This document shows, piece by piece, positions 36,734 to 49,093 of a stretch of DNA of 64,000 bases. The notes under the pieces were generated by a model. The model was not told the origin of the DNA, did not search any database, and saw nothing but the letters and a program-made list of their open reading frames with translations. Source of the DNA: Bullera alba (Eukaryota > Basidiomycota > Tremellomycetes > Tremellales > Bulleraceae); the NCBI GenBank assembly GCA_001600095.1, contig BCIX01000001.1, forward strand, positions 7,465,198 to 7,529,197, in the 5' to 3' direction. A program made the translations under genes and the position numbers. Numbering within the stretch: the first letter of the stretch is position 1; each line of letters begins with the position of its first letter.

Positions 36734-37749
36734 ATGTCCACCTTAACCCCAAACCGCAAGTCACACCGTTGTGGCTGTACCCACGTCAACTCCGACGCCG
36801 AGTTCGAGCCGCAGGTGAATAAAGCCCTTTTGCTCAAGCGAGACCTTCATTTGGGCAACTACCTCGCCGACTACCTCTCTTCGCGAACCCAAGTCCAGGC
36901 GTTCGTCAAGTCTCTGATCAAGGATGGGCTGGAGGTGACCGATATCGACGGGACGATCCAGATCTCCACATTGACTGTTGACCCGCGAGAGGCAAAGACT
37001 GATCTCGACAAATTGCGTCACGAACTCCGTACTCTCAATGACATGGTCGATGTTGAGCAAGGTCGCGACACGAGGTCTATCCATATCGAAGACTTCAACG
37101 GAACAGGCAAGCCGTTCACCGTCGATTACGACGATACGTTGAACCACACTTCTCCTGCCCATGCCCTATTTTTTGAGAAAAGATCGGTTTTGAGCGAGTG
37201 AGTCCACCCAGGGCTTGATGTTCGCTGAATAGTGTGGAAGACTGACCTGATCCTAGGGAGGAACTCGAGAGTATGTTCGAGCCCTGGAATGCCGGGACCC
37301 AGGGCCTGAACAACTACTTGGAGTACCTGGAGCCATCTCGAGCAGAGCTCTTCCCTCCCGAGCCGGCGGCGCCGTTCATCCCTGCTCGCACTTTCTGGTC
37401 CGGAGAAAGCTGCATTACCAGCACTCAAGGTGGTGAGACTGTCGTACACCCGGGCAAACACTCTTCTGCTCAGTGGGAGGGATCCAGTCTCGACACCCTC
37501 CAAGGCAAATACCCCGAGGCCGACTTCTCCTCTTTCGGAAAGGGAAGCGATCTGCCGGGGTTGAGATCAGTCACAGTGGACGGAAGGACCGTCTTCAGCG
37601 TGCCGAATACTCATGATGCCGTCCTGGGCACTGATGGATCGTTGTCGTTTGTGGAATCTGATAATGGGGGAGGGAGTATCGTCTACGAGAAGGTATCGGA
37701 CGCCGAGGGGCAGGGCGTTGGGCAAGACCTCGCAAGACTGAGTATCTGA
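36734..37749 (+). CDS. Orphan protein, family B copy 1 (about 320 aa)
   Basis: Not recognised. Two exons joined across an intron at about 37199-37257; the second exon opens EELESMFEPWNAG. The N-terminal part is helical with acidic patches (KALLLKRDLHLGNYLADYL). The C-terminal half contains a FWSGESC motif and several SVTVDGRTVF/VLGTDGSLSF beta-like strands. It aligns loosely with the gene at 38462-39492: LES-F versus LEDLL, NNYLEYL versus NDYFFTL, the FW..(N/E).C block, and SLSFVE versus RISFVDI. No signal peptide. Likely a diverged tandem paralogue pair. Confidence 0.65.
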
Positions 37750-38461
37750 GTCCAGAGACTTCAGAGGGTCATTACACGAGTGACCGCTGATGAGACTGAT
37801 GCATGGATGTAAACCCGGCCGATGTGCAAAAGCTCATTGTCATGCCGAACATCCGCCTGGAGGTCCTCGAGCGCTTAGTACTTAGTGTCGATCTGCATTT
37901 GGTTGTCGAGTGGTACGACAATTCGAATGCCGGAGCCACTCTCTTCTCCCGCGATGATCTCCCTGACTGTCGAGACTATACAGCTGGGAAGGACATGCGG
38001 CGTACCCGTACTGGAGTATTTGGAAACCGAAGGACTAGTCGAGTGTTGTGAGTGGGCGTCCTTTCACCAACCGCGAAGGCAAGCAGATGAGAAACGGGAC
38101 TTCCTAGAGCTTGAGTCAAAGTCGAGTGGTAGGTAAGTGTTCGAGATCTAGAATTACTCGTACTCAGCTAGACCCACGTCCATATGACCGACGGACGACT
38201 ACATCTCGAAGACTTGGAGGACGTCACTCATCAGTCTGCTCTCGCCTTCACGTCTCAATCTCCAAGATGACTCGCCTTCGACAGTTCGACTTGCCAGTAC
38301 ACTGCTACCTGTAGTCAATGTGGGAGTACACCTTGCCGACCACTGTGCTGAGCAGTAGTCGTACTTGACTACTTCGCAGTGGGAAGGCATTGCTATCTGT
38401 CCATTCTGCCCCTCTATCACTCACGAATCCTGGTACATAAAGCCGACCCTCGACTTGAGCC
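37750..38461. other. Spacer between family B genes, possible gene remnant
   Basis: About 710 bp. Around 37803-38136 two plus-strand frames together look protein-like: the first begins MDVNPADVQKLIVMPNIRL, and the second reads ISLTVETIQLGRTCGVPVLE with a winged-helix feel. They do not join by a clear splice. Either a decayed gene or chance. Confidence 0.3.
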
Positions 38462-39492
38462 ATGTGGAACCCTACAAATCATCCACCTACCCCCTTCTAC
38501 CCAACCATGGACTCTCCTCCAGAGGATACCAACACCACTCGTGAGCGAATATCTGCCGATACCGAGCGGTTCATCCATCTGGCCCGCTGGCTATCGGGAA
38601 GTATCGCCTCGCAGGACTGGGTCCTACGGTACGCCATGGCAAGACTGACAGATGGCCCACCTGTCCCTCTTCTCCCTCCTAGCATCTCAGTCACTGATGT
38701 TCAACCGGAACTACCTTCCGAGGACTCTGACACAGCGCAAGACGATCAAGCCTTACGGAACGTTTTAGACACTACGAAGATCAAGGATGATTTACAGACC
38801 TTGTGGAATCGACACATTGTATCCCAGTACGACCACCACCCTCAGATGGATGTGACGATCACCCGGCCGGATCACGAGACGGTATACGTGAATCGAACCA
38901 CCTTGGCAGCGAGGATTGACTGCGCCAAAGCCCTCATCCGCTCCAACATCACCGATAGGTGAGTCACTCAGTCTCCTCTACCGCCCCATCTCCGAACGAG
39001 TCGCTGAATGAATCTCGGGGTAGAGCGTCCCTCGAGGATCTGCTGATCTCCAATGGCTCTACGGACCTATTCAACGACTACTTCTTCACCCTAGATTCGA
39101 TCACCAAACGCCGCCTATACCCCGCTCCTCTTCAGCATTCCCGACCCGAATTCGCATTTTGGTCAATGAACTGCCACAAGACGGCCGAGTACCTCCCCGA
39201 CCGGACGACATTTGCTTCGGACCCAGAATCCGAACAGCCCCTCTTGCCCCACCGAGAGGGAGCGGACGAGGGGGTGATGCAGGAGTTCAATGTTGACAAG
39301 CTGGATGAAACGTCACCGTGGGAATTGGCAGTCTGGGACCCGGTCAACCCTGTTGATCCACAAGAAGGGCAGGGGGACAACGGGGAGTGTGGAGAGAAGG
39401 CTGATACTAGCCAAAGAACGCTGTGTGCGGTGCCGGCGTACTTCAGAGTCGAGTCGGATGGTGTTGACAGGATCTCGTTTGTCGACATCTGA
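38462..39492 (+). CDS. Orphan protein, family B copy 2 (about 315-330 aa)
   Basis: Not recognised. Two exons; the intron at about 38959-39025 joins an Arg codon to ASLEDLLISNG. The ATG at 38462 opens the frame, but the in-frame ATG at 38507 (ACCATGG context, MDSPPEDTN) may be the real start. Helical N-terminus, a central VTITRPDHETVYVNRTTL strand region, and a C-terminal half with FAFWSMNCHKTAEYLPDRT. Its weak match to the previous gene suggests an old duplication. A tacataaag sequence about 75 bp before the second ATG may be the TATA element. Confidence 0.62.
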
Positions 39493-39704
39493 ACGCCTCG
39501 GGCGGCCAGGTTGGACAGAGTGGGTGTTCGGAGTTTCTGGCGTCTGGATTGTCAGAAGTCAGTGATGCGTACGAGGTCAGCAGATGAATCGGGTCAATGG
39601 TCATGATGTATGCAGGGTCATCTTATCTATGTACAACTGGAACTTGGGGCGTACTCTCCGACACCCCGGCCTCGTCTTTGTGGGCTGCATGGGGTGGAAC
39701 ACTC

Positions 39705-41697
39705 TTAGAAGCCCATATCGCCCATATCGCCTCCGACCCTACTTCTCCCGATACTGCCCAATCCAGCGGTCCCCATCGAGCTTGCCTCGAACATGTCCTC
39801 TGGAATCCCAAAGACATCGACTCCTCCACCGGGTCCCTTGCTCCCGCCCCCGCCTTTACCCTTCCCACTGACGATAGTCATGTCGTGCTGCTTTTTCAAC
39901 CATTTCTCGCTTGTGCCCATGTGTCTAGCAGCGCTAGTTAGCTGTTCCTCAAACCAGCTCGCCAGGGCCGTGGCGTGGCGGATCGATTCCACGGCTCGTA
40001 ACGGATCCGGCTCCGGTCCATCAGGTAGGAAAGTGACAATCTGGGTTGGTCCGTCCGTTATACTGGCTTGAATCTCCCCGCTCTGGACCTAAAGTCGATC
40101 AGCAAAAAAGACGCACATGAGTCTTGGGTGCCCACCATGTAATGCAGAACAGCTAGTACTTCGCCCGTGTCTGCGCCGCCAGCGTTGACCTTCCATGCGA
40201 GATCCGCTAGTGATATCCTCTCATACGTCTCCCGCTGTTTCAGAATCTTCCTCCTCAAAATCGATCGGATAATCTGCCTCAACATCCCAACGTTGCAGTC
40301 CTAGATATCGTCAATATCTGCACGGTAAGAGAGAGAATGGCAGACTCACGTCTGCGAAGATCCTCTCGCCCTCGGCGGCCTTGTACACCGCTGGCCAGTC
40401 CTGTCCCTCGAAGGCCTTGGCGAATTGGAGGTACTTCGCCCCTTCTCGCTCGATCACTCTGTTCACAACTCCAGAGGTGTACTTGGGGAAGTGTAGGAGC
40501 TAGTCATGGTTCCGAAGTTAGCTCGCTCAGTAGTGTAGGACATAACTCTCCGCTCACCTTTCCGCTGACCAGAAGCTCGGACAGGATTGCTCGCTTGGCA
40601 CATGCCACTTGAATCTCTGAGACGGCCGACGTTGGCAGTGTGACAGCCTGAAAGAATGTTCAGCGTCTATTCTGTGAAAGATCGGCTATGTGCAGACTCA
40701 CCACGAGGAACAGATTCCTAGCTTCTTCCCAGAGACCATACACGGAAGCGATCAGACCCGCGTGATGGTAGTAGGCGAGGACATCTAGGTACGATGGTGC
40801 GGCCTAGCAGGGTGGGTTGTCAGCCTCGTAATGACACGACGTCCTTCCATTACAATCCCGACTTACGCTCTTGACGTCTAGGTATAGCTCGCCGATAAAG
40901 GGGAAGCCGTAGTCATACATCTTCTCCTGGAGGCATGCCTAAACGTTGCGCAAAGTCAGCTGCCGTAGATCGGAGACAATTCAGCAGACTCACCTCGAGC
41001 AATGCGCCATGCGCCCCACTCAAAACGCCTCGGTTGATCCTACTGACGACCGCATACAGTGGCTCAACGATTCGTCGAGTCTGGCATCAAGAGTCAGTTG
41101 AATGAACCACAAGGACAGAGACGACCTGTACTGACCTGTTTGAACGACTTGGCTAGTCTGAGCATATCCCAGGCGAGGGCCCCAACTGGAATACGAAACT
41201 CGTCAGCTACCTCGACAGAGACCTCTACGGCAGCTCACCTCTGTGACGACTCAAAGCAATATGGTCCTGACCCGCAATTAAGCACAGTCTCATGGCTAGA
41301 TCGAGTGAGGCGGCCGTGTCAAACTGCTTGGAATGTAGCCTCGCAGACCTACCACCATGTCAGCCAAGGTACAACGACACTGAATAGTAAGTGATACTTA
41401 CACGATGTAGATTAGCCCCGAGGCCAATTGCGCTACTTCCCCATCCGACCATGTGCTCAGATCCACATCACGCAGCTGGAGGACTTGCTCCCCAGACTCT
41501 CTTTTCTGCTCTTTGGTCGTTCCCGTCTGGTTCACTCCCTTTTCTATATCATCCAATGCGGGGATGAGGGTGTGGCGCAGCACGACGGGATCGCTGGCGC
41601 TCGATTTGATGAGGTCGTAGAGTTGGCCAGCGGTGTTGGGTATTTCGGCGGCGTGCAGTCGTTTGGGAAAGGCGGCGTGGGCTTGATGGGGCGCCAT
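39705..41697 (-). CDS. CSN3: COP9 signalosome subunit 3
   Basis: Subunit of the CSN complex that removes Nedd8/Rub1 from cullins. About ten short exons. Visible: N-terminal PNTAGQLYDLIKSS and LRDVDLSTWSDGEVAQLASGL, a helical repeat region with YLDVLAYYHHAGLIASVYGL, the family block LLHFPKYTSGVVNRVI (compare the QLPKYTSQIV block of animal CSN3), MLRQIIRSILRRKI, and a PCI/winged-helix part with ERISLADLAWKVN and GEVLAVLHYMVQSGEIQASI. The Gly/Lys-rich tail ends GDMGDMGF. Exon borders are approximate. Identification rests on the order of these blocks, and another PCI subunit is the only realistic alternative. Confidence 0.8.
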
Positions 41698-42126
41698 TTT
41701 TGTCCTTCCTCTGAGATTTCGTTACGGGCGTCACAGGCGATCGACTGGATGACTTGGAGCGAGAGCACTGATCTGGGGTTACCAACAAAAAGAGTGATCA
41801 CTCGAGGAGACAGTTGCAGGCTGCAGCCTGCTGTAGCAGCAGCTCGCTCAGCTTCGAGGGCGGCGGCGACCTCCGCTTGTCACGTGGTCTTTCGGAGCCG
41901 AACCTGCTCCACCGGACATTCCCCTCCACTCCGCCCTAAGCCTTCCGGCAATCTGAGACGCCGGGGTGCATGCGATCCTTGTTTTGTCGCTAAGATGGCA
42001 TCGCACACTTCGATCCTTGGCTCTTGAATACCATCTCTGTTCGATCAGAAGGAGTGTATAGGTCGCATTTCCCATTCCATCTCTGCCATCTGTTCATCTG
42101 TACATATTAACCTCGATCTCGCCAAC
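41698..42126. promoter_or_regulatory. Divergent promoter: CSN3 / nitronate monooxygenase
   Basis: About 430 bp. It holds a gcaggctgcagcctgc inverted-repeat-like element near 41816-41832; otherwise nothing recognised. Confidence 0.4.
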
Positions 42127-43729
42127 ATGTCTGTCATCTCCACGCCAATCACTGAGCTGTGTGAGTGTCCTACCCAGTTTTCCGGTTATTACGGACCCCA
42201 TCTCTCACTGAAGGCTAACTTCGTTTAGTTGGCATCAAGCACCCGATCTTGCTTGCGTGAGTCCCCGCTCAAGCTAGATCCATGGGAGACGTACTGACTG
42301 CTTTGGAAGGGGCATGAATGTTGCCGCTGGTCCGGAACTGGCTGCTGCCGTGTCCAATGCCGGAGGACTTGGTGTCATCGGTGGACTCGGGTACACGTAA
42401 GTCGCGGCAGCCGGGTCTCAAGCAAGTTATGGTATAGTTCAGTACTGATGAGATACTTTGCAGTCCTAAACACCTCCGAGGCGTGATCAAAGAGCTAAAA
42501 GCCTCGCTGACCTCGCCCGACCTTCGTAAGTGGTCTCCAAGCGTGATAGCGGGTAAAGACTGATCGGAGCGGTATAGCCTTCGGTGTCGACCTGCTCATT
42601 CCCTCTTTGGCGGCAACTGCTCGAAAGACCAACTATGACTACACCAAAGGCGGTCTGAATGACCTGATTGATATCATCATTGAGGAAGGTGCAAAGCTGT
42701 TTGTTTGCGCCGTCGGTGTTCCACCAAAAGAGGTCGTCGAGAAGCTTCACAAGCACAACATCCTCTGCATGAACGTGAGTAGTTCCTTGAGCCCAGTTGT
42801 GGTACTGTCTGACATCTTGATAGATGGTAGGAGCGCCTAAGCATGTGAAGAAGGCCCTCGACGTCGGCATGGACATCATCTGTGCTCAAGTGAGTCCGTA
42901 TTCGGAGGTCACTTGCATCACTCTCACTGACTCGAATGCAGGGTGGAGAGGGTGGAGGTCATACCGGCCGAACTCCAACTTCTATCCTGATTCCCGCTTG
43001 TGTTGATATCTGCAAGGGCAAGAAGTCGCCACTGACCGGTGGACCAGTGAGTCCATCTGAACTGTGCGGCGAGCCAGATCCTAATAGTTCGGGCGCAGGT
43101 CCATGTCATCGCCGCTGGAGGTATCTACGACGGCAGAGGTCTTGCTGCTTCCCTCTGCTTTGGCGCTCAGGGTGTCTGGGTCGGCACCCGTTTTGTTGCC
43201 AGTACCGAGGCCGCCGCGCCAAAGAAGCACAAAGAGCTGTCAGTCCCCCTCACCACGCGACGCCGACGCGAAGCTGACAAGACTCCAGTATTGTTAGCGC
43301 TGATCACGGCGACGCCGACACCACCCTCATTTACACCGGTCGACCCCTAAGAGTCAGACAGACCGACTACGTCAAGTCCTGGAAGGACCGGGACGAGGAA
43401 GTGTAAGTATGAGTGTGACCAATGCGCCAAGGTGACCCGCTGATGATGTGATCAGTCGAAAACTCACTGGAGAGGGAAAGATTCCACACGACGTCGAGCT
43501 TCAAAAGCACCCGGAAAAGTCCCTCGAGGGCAAGTCCTGGTTGATGGGCGATGTCAGCGCTCTAATCAACGTGAGTCCCGCGGATGTAATGTACGTTGGG
43601 GTGGTACTGAGAGTGGCGTAGGATATCAAGCCGGCTAAGCAGATCATTGACGATATGGTCAAAGAGGCTAGTCAGTGCTTGCAGCACGGTAACAGCCTTG
43701 TTTCCGGCCCGAGCAGGGCCAAACTGTAA
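42127..43729 (+). CDS. Nitronate monooxygenase (2-nitropropane dioxygenase family)
   Basis: FMN-dependent enzyme that oxidises alkyl nitronates such as propionate-3-nitronate, mostly a detoxification role. About ten short exons beginning MSVISTPITEL. TIM-barrel motifs in order: FGIKHPILLAGMNVAAGPEL, NAGGLGVIGGLGY, FGVDLLIPS, GAKLFVCAVGVPP, the GGEGGGHTG phosphate/flavin loop whose His is the expected catalytic base, HVIAAGGIYDGRGLAASL, FGAQGVWVGTRFVAS. The C-terminal part (DIKPAKQIIDDMVKEA) caps the barrel. Length of about 360 residues fits class I enzymes. Subcellular location is not apparent; no clear PTS1 (ends AKL-stop preceded by SR, that is, SRAKL). The terminal AKL is a canonical peroxisomal PTS1 variant, so peroxisomal targeting is plausible. 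Confidence 0.88.
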
Positions 43730-44255
43730 GAAGGGGGATGATCGGTGGTTGTAGGCTCGTAATGTAGCGAAGTGTGTGAAGATCGTAGTGTTGAAAGAAA
43801 TGGATGAGTGTGCAGTCGTCTACCCCATTCACACCGCAGAGCGGGCGACAATGCTGGACTCTCAGAGGACAAGCGCATCTGTCCAAGGGAGCCTGACGCC
43901 CTACGAACTCTACGCACTCCTGCGGAGCGTATTGGGAGGAGTGGGTAGGATTGAAAGAGGAGCGGGGCAGCCTACCGGGGTCGACCGTCACACGTCGGGA
44001 GTAATCGGCAATTCACATTGGCCCGGTAAAGGACTCGAGCCGAGAAGGCCGATGCTCCTACGCGGGGGCAGGTATCTCCCAGTGTGTACTCTACGCTTGA
44101 TGAGCACGTTTGGTTACATCTCTTCGTTGTTCCACACCTCTCACACTCTCAAGCGTTACCATAGCCAGCTGAACTCTTGCGAATCGATAACATTCTCCGC
44201 CATCGCCCCCATCGAGTTGCTCAACTTGGACTCACAGCTAGAGCCTTAGCCCATC
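43730..44255. promoter_or_regulatory. Spacer and promoter of the next plus-strand gene
   Basis: About 530 bp. A long frame without an ATG covers it and is not supported as coding. Confidence 0.35.
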
Positions 44256-45683
44256 ATGCCTCAGCCGGCGCTCAAAGTCGCAGAATACCTCTCCACCCCG
44301 CTGCCCGCCTTGAGAGAGCAGTATCCCCCCGGAACGGGCGGTACGGGTCCCAGATCAGAGTGGCCCGAGGGTACACTCCGATCAGTCCAAGTGGTAGATG
44401 ACTTTGCGGATCAAGTTAAAACATGTAAGCCCAAGCCCGTGGACGTGACAAAGGAGGCGAGAGGGTGTTGATGGAGTACCGCAGACATCAAGCAGTTTCC
44501 CGAGGATCCGGTCAAGCCACACCCGGCTTACAAGTACCCCAAGTTCATCCAGGCGATCACCAACGTTCCCAGCGTGATCAAGTCCCCCTCGGATCTGCAG
44601 AAGGGTGAGTCGGCCATATTACCTGAAATGATAATATTCTTTTCCAATGGGTCATCCTTCCGAGGGAGTAGAAGCTATGGCTGACAATTGACAGCCCTGT
44701 CCACTCTGCCACTCGCTGCGGTCTCGTCTGTGCTCACAGCCCTGGACGCCGACCCCGCCGACTTGACCCAGCAGCCAGCCAAGGCCCTCGACGCGGCCGG
44801 TCACGAGAGCGTAAGTGATCATAGGTCGTTGTGGTTCGACAAAGTACTCACTTTAGGCAATTAGGACGGAGGAGAAGAGCCAGAGGTACCATCTTCCAAG
44901 CCAGGCAAGACCAAGCCTTGGAGCTTCCGATTCAACAAATCCCCTCTAGGTGCGTTCAACTCTCCTCCTTCCGTGTATTTGAGCACCGATGTTGACGCCG
45001 ATATCAGGCTCTGGCGAGTTCTACCTCCTGCGAGAAGGATCCGAAAAGGTGCATCTGGTGGTGCGGACCATCAACTCCAGCGCGTTCACCGCCCACGATT
45101 GGGACGAGTACGTCGTGTCTGTAAGTGCAAGGCAGCCTGGGTGGAACGAGGCTATCGATCTGACACTTTTAGGGCAAATACAACTACAACACCAAGAGCA
45201 AGGCGTCGTGGTACTGGTCCCGAGCGTGGGGAGCGTCCAAGCGACTCGACTGCCACTACTACATACTCACCGACTGGAAGCGATGGGTCTTTGGCAAATT
45301 CGACCAAGGAAGGGAACATGGCTGGGTATCACCCATCCAAAGCTTTGACACCACCGAGCCGGCCATCTTGCAATCGTTGTTCTTCTGGTCAAAGTGGGTA
45401 GAAAGTCTCTCAAACTTCTCCTTTAGAACGGGTGTTGACTTCTGAACAGATCCGCTATTGGCGGAGACACTGGATTCAAGGCTGAGAAGCAAGACCCGAG
45501 CTCGGCGGAAGATCTGTTCCCAGACAACCCGGCCAGGCGAGTCTCCACCGCGGATCAAAAGTCGAAAGGCGTGTCGGACAACAAGGTCAAAGCGGCCAAC
45601 GAGAGCGACGTGAGTGACCGAGCTCACCTCCTCTAAAAGACCAAGACTGACGATGTTAGATCGAGGAGAGCGATGCTGAGTAG
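44256..45683 (+). CDS. Uncharacterised fungal protein
   Basis: Not assigned to a named family. At least seven exons beginning MPQPALKVAEYLSTPLPAL. The N-terminal half is helical with QFPEDPVKPHPAYKYPKF and ALSTLPLAAVSSVLTAL. The C-terminal half is a compact aromatic-rich domain: SGEFYLLREGSEKVHLVVRT, YNYNTKSKASWYWSRAWG, HYYILTDWKRWVFGKF, HGWVSPIQSFD, LQSLFFWSKS. The WVFG.F......WVSPI pattern resembles a domain common in hypothetical proteins of other basidiomycetes. The tail is acidic and Lys-rich, ending IEESDAE. No signal peptide. Confidence 0.72.
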
Positions 45684-45816
45684 ACACCACCGTCGATCCA
45701 GCCTCTGCCTTGTCGCGTTGTCGAGATAGAACAGGCCTTGAAGTTATGACGAGATGAATGTGTCCTGGTTGTAGAAATACATCGGCGTCAGATCGGGGCG
45801 ACGGATGGGTCTAACT

Positions 45817-48800
45817 CTACACAACTTCCACCTCTAACGGACCATCGCTCCATACTTTGACTTCCCACTTACTCCCCACGGCCATCCCTCTCTCCCAAGT
45901 ACTCGGCACGAGGACGTACACGCCGGCTTTGACTCTTGTCCTATCGACTTTGACGCCCGAGATGGGGTCGGCGTACGGCCCAGAGGTCGCGATCTGGTCC
46001 GCAAGCTGTGCTCCGGGGCCGCGTGTGAAGAGGGTGAGGTTGAGCGGCACGGGCATTGACGGTGCTATTGGCAATACGACTCGAGACCTGAATTCAAAAA
46101 TGGCGTTTAGCGTGTCCAGTAGCTCGGGCCAACAACAAGCTGGACTGAGAGAGGTTTTGTCACTCACATGATGACACAGTCCCTAGGCAAGGTCACCTCG
46201 ATCTTAGGGTTCGTACCGTATTGCCCAGCGCTAGGTCTGCCCCCAGCGTTTTCTTGGGTCCATATACCAGATATGGTCCGACAAAACATCCCAGCTCCTT
46301 CGGCCGGCAGGGGTGATAGGCTGACAGGCAGTGACGACTCTATGTGTATCGTGAACTTGCCCTTCATGAGCGGTTCAAATGACGAGACAGATAGGGTGTA
46401 TGATCCAGCTAAGCCCAATTCAGCTCCTGCCTCCTATCTGCTCTATCTAGAGGGAATGAGCCTACCGTCGACAGTGGTGAGGTTCAAGTGTGCCAGACCA
46501 AAAGAATATGCTCCGGAATCTGCCATGACAGTATCTTCGCCAAAACTACTGCTTGATCAGCAATATCGAAATGGTGGACGCAGAGACTGACTCACTCGAA
46601 GACTTGGGAGCCATTACCCCATAGCAGCTTTGTATTCCAAGGGATCTCCGTCGTACCGCTGACTACCACTCTCAGCTCGCCTTTGGTCATTTGCCCTCCC
46701 CGTCCAGCGGGATTGGTGGAGAGAGTAAGCTTATATTGGGGATTGTCTATCCAGCTCGGCAGACCAGCATGGCCTCCGCTATTCTTTAATGTTAAAGCGC
46801 CTTCGAGTGAAGTTGAGAACGGAAGACTATTGGTGATTCTGTTGAGATTGACGGTGGTATGATCCGGAGCGAATACCTGGATCGTGAAATCTGTTCGGTA
46901 TACACCTCGATCCCTGAGCGGCAGGACGGTCAGAGTAGCTTGTTTCCGTCGAACGGTGTAGCGAGTCTAACGCAGTCGTGAGCGCGGTCACCGCATATGG
47001 GTAGACTCTGCACTCACAAGGACGTGGACAGCGTTGGTGAAAGGACTCTGTGGTGGGTCAGCCAAGATGTCTGCTGGGGAATTCAAGATCTGCGTACCGA
47101 GTTTAATATCATTTGATGGTCTGCTGACCCGTTCGTCCTCTTCGTTGAGGTCCCAGAGTATCTCATCTCATCTGAGACGTGAAGCGCAATGTCATCCAAT
47201 GGTCGGTCCTTGCTCTTCATATGCTGGGACAGTAGGATCTGAATCTCATACGGTTGCTCGGACGCAGAATTGAGATCGAGTTGGTACCGAGCTGAGCCTA
47301 ATATTTGGTCAGATAAAGGTCGGCCAAATTAAATGGTCACAGTACTGACAGTAGGGGTTTGCGGAGGGCGACGTTGTGTCATTCGGTTTCGGCCATGACC
47401 TACAAGGAGTTGGTCGGATCACAGTTTGCTCGACATAGGGCAGAACTCACCAGTGCCGCTTTGCGACTTGAAGCATTGTGTTCGGTGACCAATTCAGGTT
47501 GAGTGTTTCAAACTCGCCGCAGACGGCATCCCAAGTCATTTTGAACAGCCCTAATTATGGTCAGCACCCGTTCATGCAGATAGATATGAGCCAAGCAGGC
47601 TTACCGGTATTTATTGTTGGGGAGTCGTGAGGGTTGTGACCGATCTTCATGTCTGCGAGCGAGTCTTCCAAGGTGCCGGACTCGGTATGAGGTTTGGCTA
47701 TTCCCGGGTCGTACACCTCCAGCATCCTCTCGCCGTCTTCCTCGGTTAGATCTGGAGATCACCATTCAGCTCCGGCATCCCAACGATACGAAAAGACACT
47801 GACCTAAGACGGCGAAAGCATGCAGTGGAATGAGCTCGCGATCGGTACTTGTCCGCTTGGTCTTGCTCCTGGGTCCAGTTCCAAGTGTGACCAGAACCTC
47901 TCCCTTTCTCCAGGCGGTGTATATCCGACTCCATTCTTTTTCACGCTGAAAGTCGTCTCTCAAGTTCAGCCTCTCCGGGATCCAGCCAGTGAGGGAGTAT
48001 ATGTCTGGCGCGGGGTTTGACCCTCGGAGCGAATATCCCCCATGCGCTTTGAAATACCCTTTCAGAATAAGAGGGATCCATGCGGGCCCGACCTCGATGC
48101 CGCTGCTCGGCAAGGGGTATGAAGCTGAAGGTGACGGAGCGGCAAGTGAAGTTGGCAGTCGACGCGTGATGGAGTGCAGAGGCGCACCAGTATCTTCAGC
48201 TTTGGGCAACAGGGAGTCGATGACGACCTGTGAACAAAGGTCAGAGTGTGCCATTTTGCCCTCTGCAGCCCACTCACGCCACGCCAAGCTCCGTTCAGCA
48301 ATAGTTTGACGATGTGTTTGCCGTTTTCGGCGTGCTTTGGTTGTCCAGTGACGGCTTGAGGCCACAAATTGCTGACGGCGAGCTGTAAAGAGCTGTCAAT
48401 CCGGGTCCTGGTCTGGTTAGCGTATACCCACATTCTGACCCCAGCGTCTGTTATACTCCAGACACGCTTCAAAACCCGCAACCACCGAGCAATCCGCCCC
48501 TGGACCTTGCCTGACGAACCACCTCTCATCCTTCTTCATCTCCACCTCCCATGAATGAGGAGACACTTCCTTCCATACTGGCCGCAGGTCTTCCTGCTCT
48601 TTAGCAAGTTCCGGCTGCTCGTCCTCCCGATATTTCTCGCCCGAGAATTGTCTTTCCGGGGGGTTTGACCAAAAGTCCAGCTCCAATCCATTCAAATTGC
48701 CTCCTCTTCGCTTGATCACCTCTTCCTCCCCTTCATCGCTCACGGGGGCTTTGCCCACGTATCCACCGAGCTCTTCTATCCGCTTCCTGACCTTTTCCGC

Positions 48801-49093
48801 TCGTTCAAGCACCAATCGCCATTTCTTCTTCACAGCCGCTCGATCAGGCTCCGGTACCAAGGTCGAGGATACGAGATGGGAGTACGCTTCCGCGGCGGAG
48901 ATGTACAGCGGGAATGCTTTCTGCAGTGTCGGTAACGGGGATACCAGAGGTGAAAGCGACGACACGGACGCTTCGGTCGTCACAGCTTTCGAGGCGAGGT
49001 CCTAGGACAAACTGTGAGTGACGAGCCTTTGTTTTGCACAAGAGCACCTACTGTCGCGTTCTTGATCCCCTCTGCATAGCTCCTATAAGCCAT
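45817..49093 (-). CDS. RIM13: Calpain-like cysteine protease Rim13/PalB
   Basis: Protease of the fungal alkaline-pH (Rim101/PacC) pathway, expected to activate Rim101 on endosomal ESCRT-III. Many exons; the first codes MAYRSYAEGIKNAT. Residues about 15-90 form an MIT-like helical bundle (AFPLYISAAEAYSHLV, KKWRLVLERAEKVRKRIEEL). The protease core follows: QGPGADCSVVAGFEACLE with the catalytic Cys, YFKAHGGYSLRGSNPAPDIYSLTGWIPE, and LHAFAVLDL with the catalytic His. The C-terminal half has two calpain C2-like (domain III) repeats, ending TRVKAGVYVLVPSTWERG and WSDGPLEVEVV. The stretch after the His reads MLEVYDPGI, with Asp where calpains normally have the third triad residue Asn. Confidence 0.85.

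Noticed and set aside
43776..44249. Plus-strand 157-codon frame after the nitronate monooxygenase
   Set aside because: Starts with GTG, no protein-like motifs, lies in the promoter of the next gene.
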